NCBI GenBank assembly: GCA_036897525.1
Contig: JAYMTJ010000084.1
Span: 1 to 38,982, forward strand
DNA length: 38,982 nucleotides
Source of the DNA: Pelargonium x hortorum
Lineage: Eukaryota > Streptophyta > Magnoliopsida > Geraniales > Geraniaceae
Direction of reading: 5' to 3'
Shown here: piece after piece, positions 12,871 through 25,172 of the stretch
Layout of the letters: every line of letters starts with the position of its first letter
Position numbering within the stretch: the first letter of the stretch is position 1
Position numbers and translations under genes: made by a program
Notes under the pieces: model-generated
The model's input: the letters and a program-made list of their open reading frames with translations, nothing else
The model's database searches: none
Told to the model about the DNA's origin: nothing

Positions 12871-13260
12871 CCTAAATCTCTTGCAAGTCGGTCCTTCGCT
12901 AACAATCCTAAACTAAGAAAACTAAAACGATACATACTCCAAATAGGAACCTTAGAGAAAATCTTCTGTTTATACTACTCTTGATAACCTTCCTGTCTTA
13001 AGAACTAGACCCACTATTCACTAAAAGAGAGAGCACCACTGCAATAAGAGGAAGGAACTTCTCCGCAAACCCCCATAAACTTTCATCTTTTATCGAGAAT
13101 TGGACTTTGACTTTAGCTTCCACACAGCTGTCAAACTCCCGGACTCTCTGAATATCCAGAAACCTATAAAAGCAACTCCTTCAAGAAACCCAAGACTTTC
13201 TCCAGTTAGTTAAGTCAAATCTAAGAAACAGGAATCTATACGAAACGAAACCAAATCATG

Positions 13261-16200
13261 CCAAAGTCGATACCCAGAATGCCAATTCTATTTAGCTCGG
13301 GTACTTGTCTATTTACCCCGCACATTTCCTAGTGTCTTTTTAAATCCCTTATTATTTTAGAATAAGTACTTTTATTGATAATGAGAAATGCTACCTACTA
13401 CCTATCTCGGTTTGCCTACCGAACTATATGTAACCTAACCCGAAAACTAGTAAAAAAGATACATTAAAACCCCTTACGCGAGAGCAAGCCAGTAAGAAAA
13501 CAACCCTCTTTAATTTGAATACATCCCCTCAAGCAAAGCCGGGTAAGCTAACAAAAAGAAAGAGGTGTATAAGAATAGAGCAACTAACTTAACTTTCCAA
13601 TCAAAGCCAATAAAAACGTTTACAGATCAAATAGAATCCTGCTAAAGTTTATATCTACAGCGTCCTTTATTTATATTCTAGTTTAGGTGCCCTGTAAGGT
13701 GTTTTTGCCTATTCGGCCTCATTAGAGTTCCTTTTTACTATAGAATTCCCGAGTTGCTTACTTTTCTCTTTCTTTAGACCTGCTTTCCATTTTAAATAAT
13801 AGGAATGAACCTACCTATAAACTGGAACCCCGCTCAACTGCAATTTCAATAAAACGAAACCTTACTTTGGAAAAAGGGCCCATAGTTACTATCAATTCTT
13901 TCGTTTATCCAGGGTGTATCGAGAGTTGTATACTTTTGGGACTCTCATAATTAAGATTTTCTAAGGTTTTACAGAATCCCTACGACTCTCCCTTTTAGAA
14001 ATTAGAAGGCTCTAGTTTAGACCTCGTACTTGTAATTAGTCAGACTTTCCAGTAAAAACGAATTTTTACTATTTACTTTGATTCCTACCTTTTCTTTCAA
14101 ACCCTAGGCTCACAGTTTATATTAGTGGAACCTGGAATTCTGATAGCTAGACTCTATCTGTATATCTTACTCTTGGCAGCTTCGCGAGTCTTCTTAGCTA
14201 CAACATCTGAACTAGTTATTATACTTTTCTTTAAACTCATACCCTCGTACTCAACTTATCTCTTCTCTATTCATATTCAGTAGCTCTTCCTTGCTTAGAA
14301 ACTCCCTACCTACAAAAAAAGACCTATCCGGCGCCTAAAGCTAGAGAGACTAACTTTCTTGAATCGGGGAATACAGATAAGGCTCAAAACAAGAGGAAGA
14401 CTCTAGCTACAGATAGAAACGGGTATAGTTGCTATAAAGAAAAGGCATTTTCGGTACAGGTTAAGGCTGTTATATAGATATGAAGAGGAGGTGGGGGGAT
14501 TAAAAATCTGGTGTAAAAGTTTACATTAACTCATGTTTAAAGCACAGAAAAGTTCGCTAGGTTAAGTTCTATTACTGCTATAAATTCTTAGATATTTGTT
14601 ATCTTTAAGCTTTGTATTCAAAATTTAGGTTTTCCAATAAATGATATCAGGGGTTTTTTGGTCCCTCGGTTTGTTTCCAGGTTATCGATTCAAGACAGTA
14701 ACAAAGGATTTTTATTAGGGACTAAAGGAGTTTTCTGCTATGTGAACTGAAGCTAAAGTAGTTTGTTATCGGTAAAGGCAAGTTATAGGAACTGAGGGGA
14801 TCTTTAGATCGTTCCTGTTTCATGTCCGTGTTCTTCTTGGGAGATAGGATTTCTTTAGGTATCTGTCTTTAACCGCAAAAGCTTTTTTTTATAAGATTAA
14901 TGTTGGTATCATAAAGAAGGTATATATTTTTATTCAATAGACTACACGGACCTCAACCTGAAGGCTTTTCTATTCCTTAACGATAAAGACATAGCACAAG
15001 CGGAATGCGCCTTAAACAAGAAAAACCAAGACTAATACAGGGTAAAACACTACTCTACTTATAGGGGATATATCTCTATACTATCAAAAAACCTCTATTC
15101 TATTACTATCGAATCTAATAACGAATACAAATCTAATTCTAATAAACATCTTATAGAATACTTTCTTACCTCGTTATAATAGAACTTCTATCTACTTACT
15201 AATAAAACACTTTACAAGAATGAAGAATACTTTAGGTACAGTAAGAAGCACAGTGAAAAGAGTAAGATAGGTACAGTCTAGTCTCAAAAGGGTTTTCTTT
15301 TGTGCTTTTCTCTACCTATATATATATCTTATAACTTCTTCTAATAAAGTATTAAAAGATTTTGACTAAACGGAAGCTCCGGTCATAATGAAATCGAGTC
15401 TTTTACACCTAAGATATAGTAGGAATTCCGTTAAACTAATTTTATAGCAAATACGTATCTAATCCAGTTTACGAATTCTAATAAGGCTTACTCAGGAGAC
15501 CCTTAACAAAATCCCGAGAGTCAATACTTTGACATTATCTAGTAGTTGTGTAGAGCACTTGGCAGAATTAAGCAAATTTCTTTTTTTTTTATTTGGAATC
15601 CTTAGTTCTTGGGTAAATCTTTTCACTTAATTTAGCAGGATATCATTCGCTTTGGGAATTCCCCCTAAAATATCCACGGCTGGCATACCCATATTATAGG
15701 AGGACTCTTATTCTCTAGGGCTCTAATTTTGCATTTTCTACATGAGTTTTGTATCTTCCTACCCTTTTCTTCTCATTATACTGAATACTGACTCTGCTTC
15801 CCTGTACTGAATTCTGGTTTCTTTCTTTCTCATACATATATGTGAATTGCTCAAAAGTCGAAGTATAGGGTTATTCTCAGGCGAGTAAGAAAGCCCCCAA
15901 AAAGAGCTAAAACGCAGGATGTCCCCTCACCGGTAGAATTGCGTGGAAATGAGAATAAAAGTATGCGACAAAAACTCCCGTTTCACAAAAGAAAATCCAA
16001 AACGCTTAATTAAGAGTTGAAAAGCCTATGGTTTGGTAAAGAGTAAAGCAAGTAAGGTGTCTCCTCTTCTAAACTTCGAAAAGCACAAGAAATGGGAACA
16101 GAGTACTTTATTTATTGTAAACACAGATTAAGAACAAGTATAAGAAAAAAATCTAGAAAGAATGCAGTAAACTGATAAAGTAAATAGGGAAAGAACTCGA

Positions 16201-19200
16201 GTATTGTATAGGTGTCTAATTAGCATGCAGGTTGAGGGTTAACCCAGAATATCAGAGAATATAAGAACTTACTTGTGTAGCAGCTGACCAAAACCAAATA
16301 AGTGAGAAAAAAACACCCCCTTAACTCGAATCAAGACTCCCCGCAAAGGTTTCCAATCCAATAGAGGGAGTCGAGTTAGGTCCTTCAGGATTAACTAGTC
16401 TAGTTAGTATAGAGTGCCTCACATATATATATTTCGTAATATTGTTGTGTGTAGTATCATAACCATCCCTTTTTTGAATTGAGTGGTATGAAGTAACTTG
16501 GTTCCTTTTTTCAGAAATACGAGCGAACTAACAATACCTGACGACATAAACTCCGCTTTCTCAATTAGCTACTCTAAATCCCTAAACGTCAAGCTGCTCT
16601 CACCACATTACTAAAAAAAGAGTCAAAAGTCTAAATAAAATGCATCTAAAGTTAGCCACGGAGCCCCCTTTTTATTATAAAGTATGTATAATTATTCATT
16701 CCTATATACTATATATATTTGAAAGCGTAGACTATTTCCGTATCTTATAGGTGTATACGTCGAGGAATTTTCTTATCCTGGTATGTATATAAAGCTAGAG
16801 CATTCAATTTGAATTGGAATTTTTTGTCATTTTTCTAGGTTAGTTTTTTTCTAAAACGGAGGGATTTTATAGCATAGCGCTCGAAAGAGATTCTAACTCT
16901 TAAGAAAATGCAGAAGTCCATAAAAGTCTAGGGTATTCATAATATCTTAAGTCTTTTCCCTTTCGGGTTAGAATTTATAGGCAATCAAAAGGGTTTCCGA
17001 GTCAAGGGTTAGGCTCTCTCTTCTACTGGGTATTGCGCTGTCTCCTTCTCTGGCTGGTTTGTTTAAACCTCCCCTTATGACTTACTGCTGAATGCGCGGT
17101 TTACCTTAGCTTAAAAAAATGCCTAAAGTGGAAACTGCTTACTTGCTTTGTTACTCCTACTCAAAGTCATAACTTATTTCTTCATACCCGTGCCTATTCC
17201 TTACGAGACTCATGCTCTTCTGGCACACCTATCCTTGTAGCCTAACTCCTCTTATATGCTTTATTGCTTTCATATTCCTGACTTTCTTTACAGCTATACT
17301 TAAACTCTCTATCCGAAATTGAGGGAAAACTCATGAAAAGAGCCTTAAATCCTAAATGACTAGCCTTTCTATAAAGTCCCCATCTAGAAATTTCTTTTAT
17401 CACGAGTTTAGATACCTTTTATTTAATGCGTTCTATTTTAAGACTTATAGGTTTTTTTTACGTTTTAGATTTAAGCTCCGGAATTAATTGGAAACAGAAA
17501 AAGAAGATACTTTTGAATTCCTACACTTTAATTCTACATTTTTTATACATTATAAATTGAAAGGCTGCTGAATATCTTGCTTGACTAACATAAGGCCCCA
17601 CTTACACTTACTTATTACCTTTATTTACCCCTTAATATATTAGTTTTTTTACTTGCTTCAAATTCAAAATAGACGAAAGAAATAGGAACTCTCCTGATGC
17701 TAAGAATTTCTGAAATTATATTAGTGGCACCAGAGAAGACTCCCTTATACTAAACCCTATAACTAGTCAATTTCTTTATACTTCTTTCATTAGCCCTAGT
17801 ATTTCTTACCTGTCTTACTCCTCAGAGCGATACCTTTTCTCCAGAGCTGTAATACCCTTTAAATACCTAGTCTAAATCCGGTAGACCTTGGGTCTATTTA
17901 CAACAAGTATGTAGTTGCTTCAAGTTCCGTTCTTAGTTTTTATGCACTACTAACAACTGCTTGCAGAATTCATTAGTCCAATAAAGAATATTAGGGTTCT
18001 TCTAGTTCTAGTGTAAAGGATTATCTATGTACTCTCTATCAAGGAGTCTAAGAAAAGCGGTTATTTTTAAGAAATTCAGGTACTGGGTATTTACGGTATT
18101 TTTTAAAAGAGTTGGGGAAGTCACAGAAGTCGCAATTACCGGATTTTTAGGGCTTATCAGTAAAGGAAATCAGTCTTTGTTTTTAGAGCTTAATTTAAGG
18201 GATTTATAAGTAATGGGGGTTTTATACGATTAGAACCTATCCTGTGTTACTGTACTTCGGTTCAAAAGGCATTATAAGGACTAATTAATTCAAGTGATAA
18301 GCATTCTTTTTTGTGTAGGTTTTTCCAGGCAAGTTAGTGAGTTTCACAAGTTTTCTAGTCACTTTATAGTAGTAGGGAATGTTTAAAAAAGGGTTTTACA
18401 AGATCAAGTATTTTGATAAATCTGATTTTTGTGTGGTTAGTTTAGAAAGGATAAACTTTGGTATTCCGAATCTCTCTAAGTTAGTATCCTCCATTTCAAT
18501 AAGCTCCATAAGCCCTTGAGGGATGTCCCTAATACTAACTACTTGAAACTCTTATAATAAAATTTCTATAGTATCCTCGTAAGCCATATACCCAATATCA
18601 CGTAAGCACATATAACTCCAGTAAGCTTATTATTAATAGATAGCTCTAGTAAGTATTTTGTTGGTTGGTTTAAAGGCATTCCAAGAAAGCTGTAGTATAA
18701 AGGTTACGGAAAACCAGAGTCAGTCTGTTTCTTTTATGTAGAATAAGTCAAAAGGGTATTTAGGAAAGAGGTTCTGATTTGGAGTCTTTATAGGTTTCAG
18801 ATTTCTGATTAAAGATTAAAGTAAAGAATTTCCAGTAAAGTAAACGAGTTCTAGTTTCTGGTCCTAGTGTAAGTAGTTATATTACAAAAACCTTCTCTAG
18901 CAAGCTGTTATGCGGAAGCCCTATAAGACCAAAGCCTCCTAAGGAAAGTATAGCTCAGAAGACTAAGAAAAGTATGGACAAACAAGTGCAAGAAGTAAGT
19001 AGTCAATAAAAGATGCTAGCGCAAGTATAACTATAGGAACAAGAAGGCTGCAAATACTCCTATATAATTGCATGGCATGAAGAAGTCCTAATCTTAATTA
19101 AGTTACATATTTAGAGCTCTGATACGTGAGTACCGGGAATCCGCCTTACAGGTATAGCTCTCACTCATAAGAATCTAGCTCATAAGTATAGAACAGAGGT

Positions 19201-20040
19201 TCTTGGCCTCAAGTCAAGGGGTTCGAGGATACCTTTTTTTCTTTTATTGTATATTTCTGAGCAAGTTCTAAGAATTATGAGTTTTAGAATATGTTTCCTG
19301 AAAGTCTTTCCTATAATTGGGATTTCTTTAGTATCCTTGAATTTAGTATCTGTATTCATAATCTGTAGAAGAAGGAAGCTGTTCAGCTAAAGTAAGGGCT
19401 TTAGAGGAATTCTAGCTATATAATGGTTCTAGTATTTCCCCTTTTTTTTTATAGGCTTTCACTCTCTCAGAGGTAAACAAATGTTGGGTTTTTTCCAAGG
19501 AAAAGAAAGAGCATAATTTAAGTCAAGTTGGTTGGTTTCCTATGGTGGTTTCGGGGTTTTAAGCTTTAAGCAATGAATTTTCCTGCCAAAGTAGTAAGTC
19601 AAGTTTTGTTGTAGGTCTTTTAAGATGTAGTTTTATTTAAGGGAACTGCTTTACAATTTAGAATTCTGGGCAGTATCCTTATCTTTTTCCAGTTGGTGTA
19701 TAGTGCGAAGTGTACTAATACAGTATATTTAACTATCTATAGAATCCAAGACTTCCTAGCTAGCATTCCAAAAGACAGGGATTTCTCCTTATCATAGTAA
19801 GGTAACTTTCCAGGGAAGTAGGCAGTAAGCTCAATCAATATGGGATTGACTATCCTTTCTATAATAAGCAGGAAGTATATTGTAAACAAAGGATTTGAGT
19901 CTATCTAATAGAAATGTTGGGTCTCCTATGTATACCAGCTTAATTAACTAACTGAAGATATTTACTAAGGATAAAAGGAGGTTATATAATGAAAGTAGGG
20001 TAGGTAAATACAAAATTTCTGGTAGGTATCAAAGACTCTT
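13261..20040. other. Long AT-rich stretch, nothing recognisable
   Basis: Nearly 6.8 kb with no RNA gene, mobile element or supportable protein gene. The only standard-code frame of note is 60 codons (18027-18209). Small palindromes such as GGGTTAACCC (near 16236) and ACATATATGT (near 15833) occur, as do homopolymer and TA-rich runs. Nothing marks a promoter or an origin. Confidence 0.55.
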
Positions 20041-20141
20041 AATTAAATGAAGGCATAATAACTCAGTCAAAGCAGATGGGGTGCAGATTCCCTGCAAGGG
20101 TTATTCTGGCTCTTCAGGAAAGCTCTAGCAAGTGAAGTTGA

Positions 20142-20159
20142 AAGGCAAGCTTTAGCTTG
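20142..20159. repeat. 18-bp hairpin-like word, partner at 12777-12794
   Basis: Second exact copy of the word containing CAAGCTTTAGCTTG. Here it lies in the G-rich left part of the 20041-21720 block, whereas the first copy lies in a pyrimidine-rich block. Confidence 0.75.
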
Positions 20160-20311
20160 TTAGCAGTCCTAAAGGTTGTTAGCTATTGAAGGTGAATGTG
20201 CTGCTAGGAACTCTCTCGCTGGAGAAGGAGGGTGATACTGGGTTACAACTAAGACTATACCTGAATACATCTACTTACACATGCGTAACCCATGACTATA
20301 ACTGACTTTGA

Positions 20312-20647
20312 TTGACTTCTTTGTATGAGCTCTACCACTTGCTAAACCTCTTGCTGATGCCATAGCCCTAACCCTAGCTGTAACCTGAGCTGCTATAACC
20401 CTAGTAGCCAGTGCCATAACCAGGAGAGAGACCATAACCATGTGTACCTAATGGTGCTATTGGAGCTAGTGTAGCTAGGCTATAGTATTAGATAGTAATG
20501 TAATAGATGGTAATAGTAGTAGTATATTTTAGTTATTCTATTAGTCTTAATATGTATATACTACATTCTTATGGATATAGATAGTTTAGTATAGTGTATT
20601 ATAATGTTTAAGAGTTCTATTATTGTGTTATAGGCACTATAACATGA
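20312..20647 (+). other. Speculative frame with Pro-Gln repeat if TAA/TAG are sense
   Basis: Under the standard code this is not a gene. If TAA and TAG encode Gln and only TGA stops, the + frame from the stop at 20309 to TGA 20645-20647 is open for 111 codons. Between 20360 and 20439 it reads as a Pro-Gln-rich repeat (PQPQPQLQ, then PQQPVPQPGERPQP), and every gap between the CC-TAR units is a multiple of three (6, 12, 15, 9, 12 and 18 bp). The frame holds about 15 TAR codons and no CAA or CAG. After the repeat comes a GASVAR-like stretch and a hydrophobic, Tyr- and Val-rich tail. The other strand reads as a Gly-Tyr repeat interrupted by TAG. A degenerate hexamer satellite of CCCTAA type would also explain the spacing. 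Confidence 0.3.
20461..20478 (+). repeat. 18-bp repeat with one mismatch, partner at 38225-38242
   Basis: TGGAGCTAGTGTAGCTAG here and TGGAGCAAGTGTAGCTAG at 38225-38242 differ at one base. The inner word AGTGTAGCTAG also occurs at 35401-35411, giving three copies in two separate blocks. Read from the second base, both long copies spell GASVAR, because the mismatch is a synonymous Ala third base. Confidence 0.75.
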
Positions 20648-20924
20648 GGGGTCTTAGGGCTATCGCACCTAAACTATAGTTGTATTGGATTACTTCTATT
20701 GTCTTAATGTATTAATGGAAGGATAGATAACTAAGTATAGAGTATCTCTTGTAGTTTAGTTAGTCTTCCTTCTTGTTGCTAATGTAGGGAGGGAAGGCAT
20801 AGCCTCTTTTTTGCTCTTAAATAGCTATGACAAGGTGAATGCTAAGACTTATAACAACCGGTTAAGAAGGCTGGCTATGAAGAGACAAAAGAGTAAGCAC
20901 AGGTATTCCTGGTATCAAGACTGG

Positions 20925-20944
20925 GAGAGGAGTAGAGAGGAGTA
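20925..20944 (+). repeat. Exact 10-bp tandem duplication
   Basis: GAGAGGAGTA occurs twice head to tail with no spacer, inside a purine-rich patch. This is a simple slippage-type repeat. Confidence 0.8.
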
Positions 20945-21353
20945 AGGCTGGTAAGAAAACAGCTGTCAAGATACAGATAGAGATACCTATGATAGAGAGA
21001 TTTAGTTGCTTTATTGTAGCTAGTACTCTTTTGTTGGGTTTTCGGATTCTTATCCTAGTTCTTATAGAATTCTTCTATTCTGTAGTTAAGACTTAGCATA
21101 GGATATGTTAGGCAAGCAACGCTTGACCTAACCTTCCTAACCTAAGAAACCACTTCCTAAACACTAACAAAGCACACTGATTATAACTCATCCTATAAGC
21201 CAACTCCTCTTGTCAGCCAGTGCAGTCCATGGAAGCTAAGTCCCTTAACTAACACTATCTCCTCTTTCTACCACTCATAAATCTCTCCTCTTCCTAAACC
21301 AAACTACTCAGCCTAACTCTAAGCCCACTCTTTTTCATTCCCTACTCTCTTTC

Positions 21354-21389
21354 ACCATCTTCCTAACCAACCTAGTACACCTTCTTTCA
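21354..21389 (-). repeat. Two linked words, inverted and reordered at 35753-35821
   Basis: On the minus strand this segment reads TGAAAGAAGGTGTACTA (21389 to 21373), five bases, then GTTAGGAAGATGGT (21367 to 21354). Both words are found exactly on the plus strand at 35805-35821 and 35753-35766, in the opposite order and 38 bp apart. The repeat is therefore not one inverted copy but two words shuffled relative to each other, pointing to repeated short recombination or duplication events. Confidence 0.75.
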
Positions 21390-21720
21390 ATTAGAGGAAG
21401 ACGAGTTGGATTGTTCACTGGCTTTCAACTCCTCTTTAGCAACAATTTCTTCTAAGCTATCTCACTAGCTAGCATTAGCATAGCACCAATAGACACTTGC
21501 CTTTACCGGTCAGGGTATTAGAACTTTATAAGCCTCTCCTTTATTAGTTTAGCTCCACTGTCTTCGCCGCAACAGCTTGGCCTTCTATCGTGGTTGGTTC
21601 CTACTTTCACTTGCCTGGGCCTAGTTAACCATCGACTGATTGACCATCTTTCCCTTGCATTCGACTTCAACCTCTTTCAACTGCCATTGTTCGCTTACTC
21701 AGTTGTTGAAGGTTAACTAC

Positions 21721-23552
21721 TTACAGTCAAAGACAGAGCTTGCTTAAGATAGCTATTTAGGAAGAACAAGTCAACTTGCCTTTCAGTATCTTTATTATAT
21801 CATCCTAATTGGGTCTTTGCTCTTTTAATAATCTAGTGGTCTTTTTTAGGAATTTCCTTATCAGGTGCCTGGGATGTCTGGACTATAATGAATCTAAAGT
21901 TTGGGACAATGAAGAAGCAGGCGCTTAGCATTTAGCCGTGAAAAAGAGAGTTCGAAGTATTCCTTCGCTACTGGACGCGGTAGCTGGTTAGGAAAGGTAT
22001 CTATATACCTGTGCGAATTACAGGTTGGTGAGCTTAGTTATAAGAGAATTATCTCGCTAAGTTCTAATAGCACTTTAGATTGGAATGGCATTAGCTTGTT
22101 CCTCATCTTAACTCTATACTGGATCCTTTTGGGTAAAGCCCAATTAGTTCAAATTCTTTCAGTGCTAGTTTCTAGTTTCTATTTCTTGACTATATTAGTC
22201 ATATTCAGAAGTAGTTTTTGTACAACTTTTCTAGCTTTTGGTTCAGTCAGATAAGTCGGGCATTTATATTAAGTTTTCAGTCTCTATCTTAGAACGGTTT
22301 CTGCAATCATATGCTTTAGGTTTTACTCTTGATCCAGTGGTAGACTTTTCTCTCTTTCCTTAATAAACTAGGTCTGGGAAAGAAATGAGTAACTACCCTA
22401 ACCCTAGCCTGTGAGTCTCCCCCGGGTTATATATAGTAAACTATGTGTATAAAAACCCATAAGGGAGAATTCAAACATATGAAACCCTCGCAAGAAATGC
22501 CTTGACTTTTACAATTTTCTGGATTCGTGAATACCTGCAAAAGACTCTATCTGCTACAATTTCCTATAACTCAAAATGGGAACTTCGAGGCCTACCCTTT
22601 GAGCAGTACTATATTGTTAGTAAACTCCTCCTTTTTTATTATATAGTGTCTACTCCTCGTTCTTAGAGGGCTTATTAAGAGCCAAGGAACTCTGGTATTC
22701 CCTCATTAAATAAGTTCAATACTCCATATCTCCATATACAATTAACCTGGCTTTAGTCTTTCTGTAACTAGAACCGCAATAGGAAGCCCTTATTCTAGCT
22801 ATTTTCCCTATAATTTTCATTCCTTATCTTATCTTATCTGATTTAACCCTTAATTTAGAAACTAAAGCTTCTTGTCATAACATAAGTACATAAGTTTTCC
22901 GGAAATTGGGAATAAACTCAAACCTGAGCTCAGTTTAGTAAGGCTTCTTGGTCAAACAAATTGTTAAGACTTGCGGTTTCCGGAAGTGTTCTTGTGCTAC
23001 GTTAAACAGCTTTTTAGTTTAGTATAAATACTTCTATAAAATACTTAGGATTCCTTATGAAAAGGTTATTTGAGATATCCCTGTTTATGAGATTAAGAAA
23101 AAAATCACGCAACATTTTGATTTTTAAGTTTATTTTATTCACTACTTTGTAGTGGTGGAGCAGGAATTCTATGAAGCTGCTGTATGTAGATTCTATCTAT
23201 GATAGTCAATATTAGCGCCCATTTTCGGGATCCTAAAAGGAAGTTTGCTATTCAAAGGGTTTAAATCGGTATATGGAGCTCGCTAAATTGATTAAAAACA
23301 GTGAAGCGCTTTCTAGTAAGGGTCTCCTAATCCCTCCCTATATTAGTATATTAGTTAAAACCTCCATTGCATTCCGCACCCCTTCCTAATAGTATAGTTT
23401 TTTCTTTACAAACTGGCCTTAGAACCCGTTTACTTCCAAGGCCGATGAAATTATGCAATTTGACTTTTGCAGTATACGCCGAAATAAAGAAGAGTATAGA
23501 ATGCACCTATACTTTTCTTTTCCTTCCTAGTCTCAAGACTCTTGACTTTGAA
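21721..23552. other. AT-rich stretch, no gene seen
   Basis: No standard-code frame above 64 codons (23367-23561) and no motif. Texture returns to the AT-rich type seen at 13261-20040. Confidence 0.5.
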
Positions 23553-23626
23553 AAGGCTTGAAATTACAATTGCGTTGCATCCGATTTTGGACATGTAGTG
23601 CGCAGGTTCAAATCCTCTCATCCTTA
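23553..23626 (+). pseudogene. Degenerate tRNA-Pro-like sequence
   Basis: Over 74 nt this aligns without gaps to my recollection of plastid-type trnP-UGG. Agreement is strong only in the last third, where the T-loop TTCAAAT and the 3' acceptor side TCATCCTTA correspond to TTCAAAT and TCATCCCTA. The ends AAGG and CCTT can pair, giving about 5 of 7 acceptor pairs. The anticodon stem is lost, one T-stem pair is mismatched, and the D arm is not recognisable. As it stands it could not fold as a working tRNA. It is either a decayed organellar tRNA copy or a chance match. Confidence 0.3.
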
Positions 23627-25155
23627 AAAGGGTTTCCCGCAGGAATATACTAATTATTACAGTCTCTTAGCAGTTTCAGGAACGGAGACCGTAAGCCTCC
23701 AAGTAAAGGATTCGAGCCCTGTCGGTAAAATTTTCTGTTTTTTTAACTATAGAGTTTTAGAGTACAGAACAAAAATACGTACAAAGAATCAATCCTTTTA
23801 GAAAGGTAGGGCCCATCTTCTGAATGTATTTATCTTACTTGACCTTTTAGCACAATATACCTCAGTAGGTAATTCTAATTAAAGGCTTTAATATTTTTGG
23901 ACTCCCTAAAAAAAGTCTAATCAAAAAGCAAAGGTTATAAAAAAAGTTTATGCGCTTTATGGCACTTATGAGATAAAGAGGAAATCCGCGGATATTTTAC
24001 CAAGGCTGAAATAGAATCTAAGTCCGTGGGGTTTCTAGTATTGAGAAATATAAGTAGTAATAGGTATTCCCGCTTTGCTTGAAACTATTCCTATAGCATC
24101 CAAAAAAATACCAGAAGCTTATCAATGACATGTCTTTGCTTTTACAGTTGCATTTTTAACCTGCAAAAAATTTATAAGTATATTTCCTATATCTTATAAC
24201 TTACATTCACTAAGGAATTTCTCTTTACAAAAGTGATTCTATACTTAACTTAAGGCCCGACTATGATAAAACTAGTAACCCATCTCACACTGAGAAAAAG
24301 TTTATACTCGCTGGAATAAAAGAAAATTAGTATAAATATTGTTTACTTAATTGTGGTATGCCTCTCTTTTTTAAAACTTGCTTATTTATGTATAAATTTT
24401 GCCGTTGGCTGTCAACCTAAACAAAAATCGGAGATTCAAACGAAGGTGTACTCTCGTATTTGAAAGAAAATTACGTAGGGGTAGCTTTATAGCATAGATT
24501 CGAATCGCACTGGTTATTAATACTCGTGTTCTACGCGTTTTCATTCTAATTTTAAGATATTACCGTATCTGGAATATAGAAAATTTCTTCTAGATTTTTT
24601 TCTAATTTCCAGTCCAGGATATACAATAGGAAGGAAGCAAGAATATAGTGATGAGGAGGCAAAGTCTATAATTAGGTTAATACGCAGCCTAACGTATAGA
24701 TGCCCCATTTAACCTTCATCAATTTCTTAGGTTCAGATACAAATACTCCAGCAGATATTTATGCCCTTAGCAGAAGACTCTAAAAAGCTAAAAAATCAAA
24801 TAAAAGGGAGCTCAGTAGAAGTATTAAATCGCAAAGTTCTATATAGCCTATTAAGGTAAGGGGCATAATAGCGCGGGGTTCTGCTCTTAACTTAAGGTAC
24901 ATAGGGTTTTACCTTTACCAAGAAATAGTTAAAGTCTTTTTTTTAGTAATTCTTTGGTATTTCCGGTATCCCTTATAGTCTAATCGAGAGTAGATACTTC
25001 GAAGCAAATAAACCTTAGGAGTAAACTTATGAAAGTAAAAGGGGCTTTATAAAATATTCAAAACGGGGTCAATTTATAAGGTAAATCACACTTTTTATAA
25101 CCTAGGGTAAATATTCATTTTTATTATAAAATTTAAGATAGAAAAAGCATAGTAA

Positions 25156-25172
25156 TTCCTTAAATTAAGGAA
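25156..25172. repeat. 17-bp palindrome with single-base centre
   Basis: TTCCTTAA and TTAAGGAA flank one A and are perfect reverse complements. No T-run or gene is near it. Confidence 0.6.

Larger units (their letters stand above)
11248..13260. other. Pyrimidine-rich repeat-word block
   Basis: From about 11330 the + strand becomes rich in C and T and is made of recurring words such as CACTCTATCT, ACCTTTGAA, AAGTCCTGTCT (near 12589 and 12827) and AACCTGTAATCCCTCAT (two copies). Words from this block reappear in the block at 20041-21720. No standard-code frame reaches 60 codons. With TGA as the only stop, a + frame is open at 11298-11651 (about 118 codons), but the neighbouring frame is nearly as open, so no coding claim is made. 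Confidence 0.5.
20648..21720. other. Repeat-word block, right half
   Basis: The left part (to about 21010) is rich in G and A on +, and the right part (about 21110-21720) is rich in C and T. Words from the right part recur in the 34904-38982 block, both direct (AACTCATCCTATAA at 21185-21198 and 35940-35953) and inverted (21354-21389). No standard-code frame reaches 60 codons. No tRNA, rRNA or transposase remnant is visible. Confidence 0.5.

Noticed and set aside
20355-20445. Telomere repeat remnant (CCCTAACCCTAG)
   Set aside because: Only two CCCTAR units are adjacent; the rest of the patch is spaced irregularly in threes.
23700-23730. T-arm-like GGATTCGAGCCC
   Set aside because: Only three of five T-stem pairs form, and no acceptor or D arm lies at the right distance.
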